Assembly (NCBI RefSeq): GCF_009862785.1
Contig: NZ_WWHU01000001.1
Coordinates: 1,674,001-1,738,000 of the forward strand
DNA: 64,000 nt
Source of the DNA: Gordonia sp. SID5947
GTDB taxonomy: Bacteria > Actinomycetota > Actinomycetes > Mycobacteriales > Mycobacteriaceae
Reading direction: 5' to 3'
Made by a program: the position numbers and the translations under genes. This document shows, piece by piece, positions 1 through 9,954 of this stretch; position 1 is the first letter of the stretch, and every line of letters starts with the position of its first letter. The notes under the pieces are model-generated. The model worked only from the letters and a program-made list of their open reading frames with translations, was not told where the DNA came from and did no database searches.

Positions 1-1236
<1,236 letters not shown>

Positions 1237-1308
1237 AGCAGTCGAGGGTACTGCCCGTTGTGGTGCGTCCGTACCAGAGGTAAGCCAACCCTTGCCATCG
1301 GTCCTGCT

Positions 1309-1327
1309 TTATGTAACCCTTACCTAA
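1309..1327 (+). promoter_or_regulatory. IdeR/DtxR iron box upstream of bfd
   Basis: The 19-mer TTATGTAACCCTTACCTAA matches the actinobacterial IdeR/DtxR consensus (TTAGGTTAG-S-CTAACCTAA) at 15 of 19 positions, with an intact right half-site. It ends 22 bases before the bfd start codon, where an iron-loaded repressor would block transcription. Iron-replete repression of bfd makes sense because bacterioferritin-associated ferredoxin releases stored iron. The match was made by eye. Confidence 0.75.
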
Positions 1328-1349
1328 CTGACCTGAAGAGGTGAAGACA

Positions 1350-1532
1350 ATGTTCGTTTGCATCTGCCGCGCGGTGACCGAAGACGAGGTCCACGAGCAC
1401 TGCTCGTCGGGCGCGATGTCCGTGGATGCCATCGGCGAACGTTGCGGTGCGGGCGAAGGCTGCGGCACCTGCCTCGAACGACTTCACGAGATCGTCAGCG
1501 AAAGGATTGCCACCGCCACCACCGCTGCATGA
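1350..1532 (+). CDS. bfd: bacterioferritin-associated ferredoxin, [2Fe-2S] BFD-like
   Basis: The gene encodes a 60-residue protein with four cysteines at positions 4, 6, 38 and 41 (CIC and CGTC), exactly the spacing of the Bfd [2Fe-2S] cluster. Bfd docks on bacterioferritin and passes electrons that reduce the ferric core so that iron is released. I chose the ATG at 1350 because GAGGTGA lies five bases upstream; an in-frame GTG at 1341 overlaps that ribosome site and is unlikely. An IdeR-type iron box lies immediately upstream. The partner gene bfr is next downstream, separated by a strong hairpin, so the two are probably controlled in opposite directions. Confidence 0.92.
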   Translation: MFVCICRAVTEDEVHEHCSSGAMSVDAIGERCGAGEGCGTCLERLHEIVSERIATATTAA

Positions 1533-1563
1533 CGGACGTCTTCTGACGTCGATTCGACACCCT

Positions 1564-1583
1564 CGTGCCGGAAGCCCGGCACG
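1564..1583 (+). terminator. hairpin between bfd and bfr
   Basis: CGTGCCGG and CCGGCACG form a perfect 8-bp stem around a four-base AAGC loop, 31 bases after the bfd stop. The following bases (GGGGCCTTTG) have only a weak T run. It probably terminates or attenuates the bfd transcript and so insulates bfr from the IdeR-regulated promoter. Confidence 0.6.
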
Positions 1584-1635
1584 GGGCCTTTGTGCGTGCT
1601 ACGTTCCTCTTACCACGGCGAACGGAGACACGGTC

Positions 1636-2121
1636 ATGCGCGGCGACGACGAGGTGATCGCACTGCTCAACGAACAGCTCACCAGTGAGCTGACGGCGAT
1701 CAACCAGTACTTCCTGCATTCCAAGATGCAAGCCAACTGGGGGCTCACCGAGATCGCGAGCAAGTCACGCGCGGAGTCCATCGAGGAGATGCATCACGCG
1801 GAGACCCTGACCGACCGCATCCTGTTCCTCGAAGCGCTCCCGAACTACCAGAAGATCCTGCCGCTGCGCATCGGCCAGACGCTGCGCGAGCAGTTCGAGT
1901 CGGACATGGCCGTCGAGATCGAGGTCGTCGAGCGCCTGCGCCCAGGTATCTCGATGTGCCGCGCCAAGGGCGACATCACCAGCGCGAAGATCCTCGAGGA
2001 CATCCTGAAGGACGAAGAGGATCACATCGACTACCTCGAGACGCAGCTCGAGTTGATGGACAAGCTCGGCGAACAGCTCTACCTGTCGAAGACGGTCGCC
2101 ACCCCGCCGACCGTCGGCTGA
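1636..2121 (+). CDS. bfr: bacterioferritin
   Basis: This 161-residue four-helix-bundle protein is the normal length for mycobacterial BfrA. All di-iron ferroxidase ligands are present: Glu18, Glu51, His54, Glu94, Glu127 and His130. Met52 is the expected haem ligand between subunits. Twenty-four subunits form a shell that oxidises and stores ferric iron. The ATG at 1636 is preceded by ACGGAGA eight bases upstream. It follows bfd on the same strand, but a hairpin separates them and I see no IdeR box directly in front of bfr. This fits induction or constitutive expression under iron plenty, which is inferred. Confidence 0.95.
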   Translation: MRGDDEVIALLNEQLTSELTAINQYFLHSKMQANWGLTEIASKSRAESIEEMHHAETLTDRILFLEALPNYQKILPLRIGQTLREQFESDMAVEIEVVERLRPGISMCRAKGDITSAKILEDILKDEEDHIDYLETQLELMDKLGEQLYLSKTVATPPTVG

Positions 2122-2130
2122 GTTCGCGCC

Positions 2131-2142
2131 CAGAGATCTCTG
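2131..2142. terminator. short palindrome in the bfr / MFS convergent spacer
   Basis: CAGAGATCTCTG is a perfect 12-base palindrome in the 35-base gap between two convergent genes. It could act as a small bidirectional terminator, but there is no T tract and it has no loop-free spacing, so the assignment is weak. Confidence 0.25.
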
Positions 2143-2156
2143 CAGCTCCGACCCGC

Positions 2157-3416
2157 CTACGCGGACACGCTCACCCGCTCCGTCGGCGGTTCTGACAGGT
2201 TCCGATTCCGCGTCGCGCGCCGTTGCGTGATCAACGCGAGCGCGAGAACGAGGAGTCCGGCGATTGCCAGAAGGGCACCGAGCATCGAGGGCGCCCGATA
2301 GCCATGACCCGCGGCGATCACCACGCCGCCCAGCCATGCACCGAGCGCGTTGGCGATGTTGAGGGCGGAATGGTTCAGTGCCGCGGCGAGCGTCTGCGCA
2401 TCGTCGGCGACATCCATCAGCCTGGTCTGCAGAGCCGGGATCGTGGACGCTCCCGACAACCCGATCGCAAAACTCAGAAACATTGCGGCCCAGGCATTCT
2501 GCAACGTCAACGCGAACAACGCGAGTGATGTACCGGTGGCCACCAGACCGATCAGGATGCCGAGCGGCACACTGCGGTCGGCCAAGATTCCCCCGGCGAC
2601 GTTCCCGACCACCATGCCGAGGCCGAACAGCATGAGCGCAAACGGGACCAACGACACCGAGATACCGGTCACGTTTGTCAACGCCGAATTGAGATACGTG
2701 TAGAACGCGAACATGCCGCCGAAGCCGACCACCCCGATCAGCAGGGTGAACCACACCTGCGGTCGCGCCAACGCCCCGAGTTCCGTCACGGGATTGGTCA
2801 CCGGCATGTCGGCCAGATCGGGAAGATTCCGTACGAGAGCGACGATGGTCGCAAGACCGATCACCACCACGAGCGCGAACGCGACGCGCCACCCCAGCGA
2901 TTCGCCGAGCCAGGTGGCCATCGGAACGCCGAGCACATTGGCCACCGACAGTCCGAGCATCACCTTGCCGACCGCCTTCGCCCGATCACGCGGGCCTGCG
3001 AGGTGGGCGGCAACCAGGGCCGCCACCCCGAAGTACGCACCGTGCGGAAGGCCCGCCACGAATCTCGCGGCGATCAGCAATCCATAAGTCGGCGCGAGCA
3101 CGGTCGCGAGATTGCCGACGGTGAACGCGACCATCAGCCCGATGAGCAACGTGCGGCGGGACATGCGCGCGGTGAGTGCCGCGATCAGCGGCGCACCGAC
3201 GACCACTCCCAGTGCGTACGCCGAGATGACATGACCGGCAGTGGGCTCGCTGACGCCAAGGGTGTCGGCGATGTTGGGCAGCAAGCCCATCGCGACGAAC
3301 TCGGTGGTCCCGATGCCGAACCCACCGAGGGCAAGGGCAAGGATCGCCCACCGACGAATGGATCGCTGCGGTCGTGTGGAAGACACCTGAGTGAGGCCGG
3401 GGGCTGAGGACACCAT
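2157..3416 (-). CDS. MFS transporter, DHA1 drug-efflux / AraJ-Cmx type
   Basis: This 419-residue protein has about twelve hydrophobic segments beginning near residue 22. Family marks of the DHA1 12-TM major facilitators are seen: GTTEFVAMGLLPNIA in helix 1, the loop motif RMSRRTLL between helices 2 and 3, and RFVAGLPHGAYFG, which is typical of the AraJ/PbuE/Cmx branch that exports sugars, nucleosides or chloramphenicol. The substrate cannot be read from the sequence. It stands alone, convergent with bfr and downstream of the secreted hydrolase on the same strand. An ATG at 3416 gives a conventional 25-residue cytoplasmic lead. Confidence 0.85.
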   Translation of the reverse strand: MVSSAPGLTQVSSTRPQRSIRRWAILALALGGFGIGTTEFVAMGLLPNIADTLGVSEPTAGHVISAYALGVVVGAPLIAALTARMSRRTLLIGLMVAFTVGNLATVLAPTYGLLIAARFVAGLPHGAYFGVAALVAAHLAGPRDRAKAVGKVMLGLSVANVLGVPMATWLGESLGWRVAFALVVVIGLATIVALVRNLPDLADMPVTNPVTELGALARPQVWFTLLIGVVGFGGMFAFYTYLNSALTNVTGISVSLVPFALMLFGLGMVVGNVAGGILADRSVPLGILIGLVATGTSLALFALTLQNAWAAMFLSFAIGLSGASTIPALQTRLMDVADDAQTLAAALNHSALNIANALGAWLGGVVIAAGHGYRAPSMLGALLAIAGLLVLALALITQRRATRNRNLSEPPTERVSVSA

Positions 3417-3500
3417 TTCTCCAACCTCGGCCGGCCGCGTGCTGATTCCACGAATGGGAGGTGAGTTCGTTCACACGGACCGCCCCGCCTCAGGTGCCGG

Positions 3501-5327
3501 CTACTCGCCACCGTCGCCGGCATCGCCCGATTCCGAACCTCTTGTGCCGCCACCGCCGGTGCTCGCGGTGGCGGCCGGTCCAGTCCCACTGTCGTCTCCG
3601 CCGCCGGTGTCGCCAGGTGTGGTGTCACCGGCGCCGGCGTTCGTGGATCCCGGCTCAGCGCCACCCGTGCCGGCGGGGCCGGTGGGGCCGGTGGGGCCGG
3701 TTTCTGAGGCGTCGGGTTCTGACGTGGCCGAACCGGCGTCACCACCCGCGGAATCCGCCGTCGACGAGCTCGGTTCCGAAGCCGCGGGCGGGGTGTACGT
3801 GGATTCGTCGGGGCCGGCACCCGCCGTGGCATCCCCTGCAGTGGAACCGTCTGTCCCGGACGTCGCGGACGACCCCTCCGATGCCGGTCCATCAGAAGCA
3901 GTGGAGGAATCCCGGTCCGCGGAGGCGCTCACCGACCGACCGCCCTGCGCTGCCGGGACGTCGTCGACGGTGGCAACAGCTCGCAGGACCGCGGCTTGCC
4001 TCGCCGCGGACGACTCGTTCGTGGAACCGGCACCGAGCGCCGACGACGTGGGTGCGGCAACCGTCATCTGTGGGCCGGAGAACTGCGCGGCCAGGAATCG
4101 CACAAAGTTCACCGGCGCCAGGACGATGCTCTTCGCGCTCGCGGCGAGCGCGAGGACGCCTGCCCTGACCTCGTCGGGCGCCCGGTTCACGATGCCGTCC
4201 ACGATGGACTGGAAGACGAACAGGTCCGGGAGGTACGCGCCATAACCGAGGTCGGGCAGCTGCGGCAGCCGCTCCTGAACGAGACGAACCAACGGCTGCA
4301 GGTTCGACAGCGCGATGCCGTCGGGGAGATCGACGGTCCAACGGCCTGCGAGGAAGTCGGGGATCTGGTCGCCGTCGACACCGATGGCCTCCGCCCCCTG
4401 ACGGATCACGCCGACGATCGCGGAATCCTGCGGCACGATGCAGGTGGTCGTGGAACCGGGCTCGCATTCGGTCGTCGGCCACTCGGCCGGGTCCAGATAC
4501 ATGCGGTACGGATAGTAGTTGTGCTTGGTGAAGTAGCCCACCAGGCCGTCGATCGCACCGATCGGATCATGCAGCGGATCCGGTAGGTCGCAGATCGGAT
4601 CCCCGTCCGCGCACACCGTGGTCACCGGGATGGACCCGAAGCCACCCTGGCGCGGACCGGTCATCGTCAAGCCGGGGATCACCCCGATCAACGCCACCTC
4701 GATGCCCTCGCCGTCGACGGTCCCGTCCCGGCGCGGGTCGGCGTAGAGCTCGCCGGAGATCTGCGTGGTGTCGATGACGCGGGTCACCGGAACCCCGTTC
4801 TCGTCGAGCACGGGGTTCCCGTCCTCGTCCAACAGCACACCGTCGACCTCCCCGCCTCTGCCGAGGTCGGCGAGGACATCGCCGGCGACTCGGGCACCCT
4901 GCGAGTACCCGGCGACGACGACGGGTCGCGGACCACATGACTCCTGATAGGTCGCGATCGCGGATCGCGTCGCGGCCGTGCCCTGCGCGACGCTGTCGTC
5001 ATACCCGGCCGCGCCCAACGGCCACAGCGTCGTCGGGTAATCGGCATAGATGACCTGGTAGGGGTCATCCGCATATTCGGTGTCGTCGGCGGTGCCGAGC
5101 TCGTTGTCCAGCCCGGTGCCGCTGTATCGCTGCTCGATTCCCACCATCGCCTTGCCGTCGGGATCATTCGTCCCGCCGACGATGACGACCGCTCCCCCGC
5201 CGCACTCGGTGGCGTTGGCCGCGCCGACGGCCCCGGGCACACAGAACGCCGCGACGACGGCGAGGCTCGCGCCCACGGCGACCGACACGGCAGACAGACG
5301 GTGAGGCAAGCGATAGCGACTCGTCAT
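3501..5327 (-). CDS. secreted PE-PPE-domain alpha/beta hydrolase with long low-complexity tail
   Basis: This 608-residue protein begins with a clear signal peptide (basic MTSRYRLPHR, hydrophobic core, probable cleavage near AVGA-A at about 36). The next 400 residues resemble the PE-PPE (PF08237) serine hydrolase domain: VVIVGGTNDPDG, the nucleophile elbow GYSQG with Ser near 142, VCADGDPICD and the HNYY segment carrying the expected acid and histidine. From about 430 to the end it is rich in Ser, Thr, Gly, Pro and Asp, including a short GPTGPTGPAG collagen-like run. Family members act as esterases or acyltransferases on cell-envelope lipids; the substrate here is unknown. An in-frame start further upstream would place about 46 non-signal residues first, so I chose the ATG at 5327, which has GAAGGG upstream. 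The tail probably spans or anchors in the envelope. Confidence 0.83.
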   Translation of the reverse strand: MTSRYRLPHRLSAVSVAVGASLAVVAAFCVPGAVGAANATECGGGAVVIVGGTNDPDGKAMVGIEQRYSGTGLDNELGTADDTEYADDPYQVIYADYPTTLWPLGAAGYDDSVAQGTAATRSAIATYQESCGPRPVVVAGYSQGARVAGDVLADLGRGGEVDGVLLDEDGNPVLDENGVPVTRVIDTTQISGELYADPRRDGTVDGEGIEVALIGVIPGLTMTGPRQGGFGSIPVTTVCADGDPICDLPDPLHDPIGAIDGLVGYFTKHNYYPYRMYLDPAEWPTTECEPGSTTTCIVPQDSAIVGVIRQGAEAIGVDGDQIPDFLAGRWTVDLPDGIALSNLQPLVRLVQERLPQLPDLGYGAYLPDLFVFQSIVDGIVNRAPDEVRAGVLALAASAKSIVLAPVNFVRFLAAQFSGPQMTVAAPTSSALGAGSTNESSAARQAAVLRAVATVDDVPAAQGGRSVSASADRDSSTASDGPASEGSSATSGTDGSTAGDATAGAGPDESTYTPPAASEPSSSTADSAGGDAGSATSEPDASETGPTGPTGPAGTGGAEPGSTNAGAGDTTPGDTGGGDDSGTGPAATASTGGGGTRGSESGDAGDGGE

Positions 5328-5569
5328 GCTGAGGCCCTTCGTCTGACCTGGCGCACATCGGACCGGATGCGCGGCCCAGGGCTGGCCACAGACTAGATCC
5401 GCTATCTCAAAACACGTATCGTATTTAGTTTGGCTAAGGACTGTCAGCTGGGCTTTCACCGGCACATCGCGACAAGTTCATTCTTTCGGAGGACACCTGT
5501 CATCAGATCGGATCAGCGCGATCAGGACGGTTCCCGGGTCTCCGAGACCGTGTTATATCCTTGACGCCA
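5328..5569. other. divergent intergenic region, hydrolase and metY promoters
   Basis: This 242-base stretch separates the hydrolase from the metY riboswitch. It is AT-richer around 5405-5440 and contains TTAG-N5-CTAA. A -10-like TATATC at 5554-5559 would start transcription about 5566, directly at the riboswitch. I see no gene here. Confidence 0.5.
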
Positions 5570-5690
5570 GGTCATGAGCATCAGCGCAAAGCCCCGGCTT
5601 GCTGATCGGCAACCCTCCATCCGCGGTGGGGTGCTCCGGGTGATGACCGGGTTGAGGAACGCGCCACGTGTTCCCCGGCAAGCGCGGGTC
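5570..5690 (+). ncRNA. SAM-IV riboswitch controlling metY-metX
   Basis: The leader of metY carries the ordered signature blocks of the actinobacterial SAM-IV riboswitch. GGTCATGAGCA (5570-5580) pairs at its 5' end with ATGACC at 5643-5648 to close P1. Inside are AAGCCCCGGC, GCTGATCGGCAACCCTCC and CCGCGGTGGGGTG. Downstream are GGTTGAG, a GAACGCG-CCA-CGTGTTC hairpin and GGCAAGCGCGGGTC, whose CGCGG can form the outer pseudoknot with CCGCG. High S-adenosylmethionine should fold this RNA and lower expression of the methionine genes. A TATATC -10 element sits just upstream. Boundaries are by eye. Confidence 0.9.
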
Positions 5691-5752
5691 CGAAGGTCGG
5701 ACCCCACCAGGGTCGTTGCACCCTGCCGACCGTAGAAAGCGATGACACAGTC

Positions 5753-7078
5753 ATGTCTGACGCCCCCGAAGACACCAATCCAGTCGACACCTGGAGCTTC
5801 GAGACCAAACAGATCCACGCGGGACAGACCGCCGATCCGACCACCAATGCTCGAGCGCTGCCGCTGTACCAGACCACCTCGTACGTGTTCAACGACACGC
5901 AGCACGCGGCCAACCTCTTCGGACTCGCCGAGCCGGGCAACATCTACACCCGGATCATGAATCCGACCCAGGACGCCGTCGAACAGCGGATCGCCGCACT
6001 CGAAGGCGGCGTCGCAGCTCTGCTGGTGGCATCCGGTCAGGCGGCCGAGACCTACGCGATCCTCAACATCGTCGAGAACGGTGGGCACGTCGTGTCCAGC
6101 CCGCGTCTCTACGGCGGTACCTACAATCTCTTCCACTACACCCTGCCGAAGCTCGGTATCGAGGTGTCGTTCGTCGACGACCCGGAAGATCTCGATTCCT
6201 GGCAGGCGGCGATCAAGGACAACACGCGCGCGGTGTTCGGCGAGACGATATCCAACCCGAACAACGAGATCCTCGACATCGAGGGGATCGCCGAGGTGGC
6301 GCACCGCAACCAGTTGCCGTTGATCGTCGACAACACGGTCGCCACGCCCTACCTGCTCAATCCGCTGGCGCACGGCGCCGACATCGTCGTGCACTCGGCA
6401 ACCAAGTACATCGGCGGCCACGGCACCGCGATCGGCGGCGTGATCGTCGACGGCGGCACCTTCGACTGGCGGGCGCAGCGCGACGGCAATGATCTCTTCC
6501 CCGGGTTCACCACCCCGGACGCGAGCTATCACGGCGCGGTCTTCGCAGACCTCGGCGCACCCGCCTTCGCCCTGAAGGCACGCGTTCAGTGGCTGCGCGA
6601 CACCGGTGCCGCCATCTCCCCGTTCAACGCCTTCCTGCTGGCGCAAGGGCTCGAGACCCTGAGTCTGCGCGTCGAGCGCCATGTGTCCAACGCGCAGCGG
6701 ATCGCCGAGTTCCTCGATCAGCATGCCCAGGTGGAATCCGTTGCGTACGCCGGACTCTCGTCGTCGGCCTGGTACGAGCGCGGGCAGAAGCTGCTCCCCA
6801 AGGGGCAGGGCGCGATCGTCTCGTTCGAGATCACCGGTGGGGTCGACGCCGGCAAGAGCTTCGTGGACGCCCTGACACTGCACAGTCACGTCGCGAACAT
6901 CGGTGACGTACGGTCGCTGGTGATCCATCCGGCATCCACCACGCACAGCCAACTGACACCCGAGGAACAGGCCGCCGCGGGTGTGACGCCCGGACTGGTA
7001 CGCCTGGCCGTGGGAATCGAGGGCATCGACGACATCGTCGCCGACCTCGAGCAGGGGTTCGCGGCGGCCGCACGATAA
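5753..7078 (+). CDS. metY: O-acetylhomoserine sulfhydrylase (PLP, Cys/Met metabolism family)
   Basis: This 441-residue PLP enzyme carries the family motif HSATKYIGGHG with the Schiff-base lysine near 218. It also has the YTRIMNPT substrate-site segment and the large insertion with the GNDLFPGF and SYHGAVFADLGA segments typical of O-acetylhomoserine sulfhydrylases rather than the shorter cystathionine synthases. It makes homocysteine from O-acetylhomoserine and sulfide. The mycobacterial counterpart is often labelled metC. It is the first gene behind a SAM-IV riboswitch, and metX, which supplies its substrate, starts 55 bases downstream, so both are presumably made from one SAM-controlled transcript. 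Confidence 0.95.
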   Translation: MSDAPEDTNPVDTWSFETKQIHAGQTADPTTNARALPLYQTTSYVFNDTQHAANLFGLAEPGNIYTRIMNPTQDAVEQRIAALEGGVAALLVASGQAAETYAILNIVENGGHVVSSPRLYGGTYNLFHYTLPKLGIEVSFVDDPEDLDSWQAAIKDNTRAVFGETISNPNNEILDIEGIAEVAHRNQLPLIVDNTVATPYLLNPLAHGADIVVHSATKYIGGHGTAIGGVIVDGGTFDWRAQRDGNDLFPGFTTPDASYHGAVFADLGAPAFALKARVQWLRDTGAAISPFNAFLLAQGLETLSLRVERHVSNAQRIAEFLDQHAQVESVAYAGLSSSAWYERGQKLLPKGQGAIVSFEITGGVDAGKSFVDALTLHSHVANIGDVRSLVIHPASTTHSQLTPEEQAAAGVTPGLVRLAVGIEGIDDIVADLEQGFAAAAR

Positions 7079-7133
7079 CACCGGAGATCAACGGAGACAG
7101 GGGAACCGAGGTGCAGCGCAGAGTGAGTGAATC

Positions 7134-8282
7134 GTGTCGGTGAGTATCGAAACGACAACCGAGTCAGCTGATCGGCCCGACTGGGAGCAGATGCCCGACG
7201 GGGCGATGACCAGTGTCCAGATCGGCTCGATCTCACTCGACAACGGCGGACAGATCGACGACGTCTCCCTGGCGTTCCAGCGCTGGGGCACGTTGTCGCC
7301 GACCCGTGACAACGTGATCCTCACTCTGCATGCGCTCACCGGTGACTCGCATGTGACCGGGCCTGCGGACGCGGAGCATCCGACGCCCGGCTGGTGGGAC
7401 GGACTCATCGGTCCGGGGTGCGCGATCGACACCGACGAATGGTGTGTGATCTCCGCCAATGTGCTCGGCGGCTGCCAAGGATCCACCGGGCCCGCGTCGC
7501 CGGCGCCCGACGGACGGCCGTGGGGTTCACGCTTCCCCCAGATCACCGTGCTGGATCAGGTCCGTGCCGAGCGACTGCTCGTGGAACGCCTCGACATCGC
7601 GGGCATCGGCGCCGTCATCGGCGGCTCGATGGGCGGAGCGCGGGCCCTGGAATGGGCGATCGAATACCCGGAGATGGTCCGCAGCGCATTGGTGCTCGCG
7701 GTCGGCGCCCGGGCCACCGCGGACCAGATCGGTACCCAGACCACCCAGATCGCGGCGATCAAGGCCGATCCCGACTGGCAGAACGGCGATTATCACGGCA
7801 CCGGTCGTGTGCCGTCGACCGGCATGGGTGTGGCACGCAGAATCGCGCACCTCACCTACCGCGGCGAGACCGAACTCGATCAACGGTTCGCCGACCAGCC
7901 CCAGGGCGACGAGGAACCGCTGACCGGCGGCCGCTATGCGGTGGACAGCTACCTGCAGCATCAGGCCGACAAACTCATCGGCCGCTTCGATCCCGGCAGC
8001 TACGTGGTGCTGAGCAACGTCCTCAACCACCACGACGTCGGACGCGATCGGGGCGGCATCGAAGCGGCACTGCGCCGGTGCCACGTCCCGGTCATCGTCG
8101 GCGGCATCGTCTCGGACCGCTTGTACCCGTTGCGGTTACAGGTCGAGCTGGCCGAGCTGCTGGGCAACTGCGTCGGCGGCCTGCAGGTGGTCCACTCGGA
8201 CAACGGTCACGACGGATTCCTCACGGAATTCGACGCGATCAACGATCTGCTGAAGCAGACCGTCGAACTCGCCCGCGCCTGA
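7134..8282 (+). CDS. metX: homoserine O-acetyltransferase
   Basis: This 382-residue alpha/beta-hydrolase-fold acyltransferase has the nucleophile elbow GGSMGG (Ser about 165), Asp in VSDRLYP (about 328) and His in NGHDGF (about 359). Early motifs [11 protein letters not shown] and [12 protein letters not shown] are diagnostic for MetX. It transfers acetyl from acetyl-CoA to homoserine, committing it to methionine. I chose the GTG at 7134 (reading [10 protein letters not shown]) because the conserved core begins about 30 residues later, as in mycobacterial MetX. It follows metY in a riboswitch-led operon and converges with the next gene, whose stop lies 14 bases away. Confidence 0.95.
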   Translation: MSVSIETTTESADRPDWEQMPDGAMTSVQIGSISLDNGGQIDDVSLAFQRWGTLSPTRDNVILTLHALTGDSHVTGPADAEHPTPGWWDGLIGPGCAIDTDEWCVISANVLGGCQGSTGPASPAPDGRPWGSRFPQITVLDQVRAERLLVERLDIAGIGAVIGGSMGGARALEWAIEYPEMVRSALVLAVGARATADQIGTQTTQIAAIKADPDWQNGDYHGTGRVPSTGMGVARRIAHLTYRGETELDQRFADQPQGDEEPLTGGRYAVDSYLQHQADKLIGRFDPGSYVVLSNVLNHHDVGRDRGGIEAALRRCHVPVIVGGIVSDRLYPLRLQVELAELLGNCVGGLQVVHSDNGHDGFLTEFDAINDLLKQTVELARA

Positions 8283-8296
8283 CGCGAGCGACCCCC

Positions 8297-9838
8297 CTAC
8301 CGCGAGGGCACCGGAGTGCTGGTGGTCGACTCCGGTGCGTCCTCCGACGTCGGCGCCGAAGGCGTCATCTGACGCTGCGCGCCCCGCGGTGATGTCGTCG
8401 CCGGGGCCTGCTGCGGTGGGGCCGGTGTCGGCTGGGTCGTCTGCGGCGCGAACCCCGGCGGCAGCAGGTCCGGCGGGATCGTCGGAGTGGGCCGGGTGCC
8501 GGTGGGCCACGGCAACGAGGGCAGCGGGTAGGGCAACAGCGTCCGCGTGGTCGTCGACGGCTGATCGGGTTGCTGTGTGGTGGGCGGCAACTCGGTGGTG
8601 GCCCAGCCCGGCGACTCGTTCCACCGCGGCTCGGGCCGCCGTGTCCGCGGCACCACCTGCTCCTCGGTCGGGATCTGGACCACCGGCGGCGGTACGACCG
8701 CGGCCGTGGTGGTGGGGATCGGCTGTTGCGGTGCGCGGGACGTCGTGACCGCCGAACTGGTGGTCGACGACGTCTCGGGCGCAGCCGTCGACGACGGGGC
8801 AGGCTCGTTCTGCCCGGTCAGCGACGAACTGACGGCGAAGACGGTCATCATCGCCGCGGCGATGATCGCGCCGACCACGGCCAATGGCGTCGCGGAGAGC
8901 CACTCGCGATTCCGCTTTCCCCCGATAAACGCGAGGCGAGACGGACTCTCGACGGTGGTCTTGGCCCGCGCGAGGATGGCCGCACCGACAGACGCCGCGA
9001 GTTCGGGGGCCTCGGGGACGATGACCTCGAGCGTCTGATCACGATCGACCATCGCACGGACGGCAGGCAGGTTGGCGATGCCACCCACCAGCACGACCGC
9101 CTGGGGACGCGGACCGCGATCGGCGCCGTCGGACAGGTAGCGCGCCAGCACGCCTCGCGCTTCGTCGATCATCGGTGCGATCGCGGCGTCGATCGTGTCC
9201 TGGGTGAGCGTCACGTGTCCGCCGCCGTCGGCGAGCAGGATCGAACCGGCCTCGGCCGAGGGCGTCGGCGCCGAGAACTCCTCCTTGGCGGTCCGGCACG
9301 CACTCAGCAGTGCGCGACGACGGGTCCGGGCCCCCATCGATTCCGCCACGGACTCATCGGTGACCAACTGCTCGACGATGGATCGATCGAGTCGACGACC
9401 GGTCAGCGCACGGGATCGTTCCGTCGCCGAGATCCGACTGGTCGCGGGCTCGACCGTGTAGAGGGACATCCCGGTATCGCCGCAGTCGACCACCACGACG
9501 GACTCGAAACGGGTGATCTGCCCCGTGGCCGAGAGGTAGGCCACGACCGCCTCGTCGTCGTTGACCAGGTGGATCTGACGCCGTGGCCCGGCTCCCCTCG
9601 ACTGGAGCTCCCAGCGCTGCTTTGTGGTGCGTGCGGCCACGCCGATCGGACCGACCCGCAGGTTCGCGTCGCGTGCGGCACCCAGCATCAGGTCGATCCC
9701 GGCATTGACCCGGCCGGCGACATCCAGGCCGTCGCTGCGGTCTACGTCGATCACCCGGGTGTCCACCACACTACGCCCGACGTCGTCGCGGGTGAGCAGG
9801 ACGTAGTGGATCATGCCATCGCCTGCTGAGACACCCAT
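8297..9838 (-). CDS. membrane-anchored Hsp70/actin-like protein with Thr/Pro-rich exterior tail
   Basis: This 513-residue protein has three parts. Residues 1 to about 300 resemble an Hsp70/actin-type nucleotide-binding domain: VVVVDCGDTGMSLY (phosphate-2 loop), VNDDEAVVAYL in place of the usual NEPTAAAL, and VVLVGGIANLPAVR (adenosine loop). There is no Hsp70 substrate-binding domain. One hydrophobic helix follows (PLAVVGAIIAAAMMTVFAV, about 312-335), then about 170 residues dominated by Thr, Pro, Ser and Gln, likely outside the membrane. The phosphate-1 segment is degenerate. Function is unknown; sensing or envelope scaffolding is a guess. The start at 9838 lacks a good ribosome site, and an ATG eight codons in is an alternative. 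Confidence 0.72.
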   Translation of the reverse strand: MGVSAGDGMIHYVLLTRDDVGRSVVDTRVIDVDRSDGLDVAGRVNAGIDLMLGAARDANLRVGPIGVAARTTKQRWELQSRGAGPRRQIHLVNDDEAVVAYLSATGQITRFESVVVVDCGDTGMSLYTVEPATSRISATERSRALTGRRLDRSIVEQLVTDESVAESMGARTRRRALLSACRTAKEEFSAPTPSAEAGSILLADGGGHVTLTQDTIDAAIAPMIDEARGVLARYLSDGADRGPRPQAVVLVGGIANLPAVRAMVDRDQTLEVIVPEAPELAASVGAAILARAKTTVESPSRLAFIGGKRNREWLSATPLAVVGAIIAAAMMTVFAVSSSLTGQNEPAPSSTAAPETSSTTSSAVTTSRAPQQPIPTTTAAVVPPPVVQIPTEEQVVPRTRRPEPRWNESPGWATTELPPTTQQPDQPSTTTRTLLPYPLPSLPWPTGTRPTPTIPPDLLPPGFAPQTTQPTPAPPQQAPATTSPRGAQRQMTPSAPTSEDAPESTTSTPVPSR

Positions 9839-9954
9839 CGACGTGGAATCATCCGGAATCGTCGGGTCAGCGGTGTTGATCGTCGAAGTGATACGTACTC
9901 CCCAGCTGTCGTCGCCCCCTCGGGCCTCAGGTCACGTGTTGATCTCTATTGTAA

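Noticed and set aside
3660..3702. A tandem repeat of GGGGCCGGT units
   Set aside because: It encodes the GPTGPTGP run of the hydrolase tail and is explained by the protein's low-complexity composition.
5425..5437. TTAG-N5-CTAA near the hydrolase promoter as a second IdeR box
   Set aside because: The half-sites are spaced wrongly for the 19-bp IdeR consensus, and the outer halves are missing.
5522..7081. A 519-codon minus-strand frame across the riboswitch and metY
   Set aside because: It is the shadow of metY and runs through the SAM-IV leader; there is no family resemblance.
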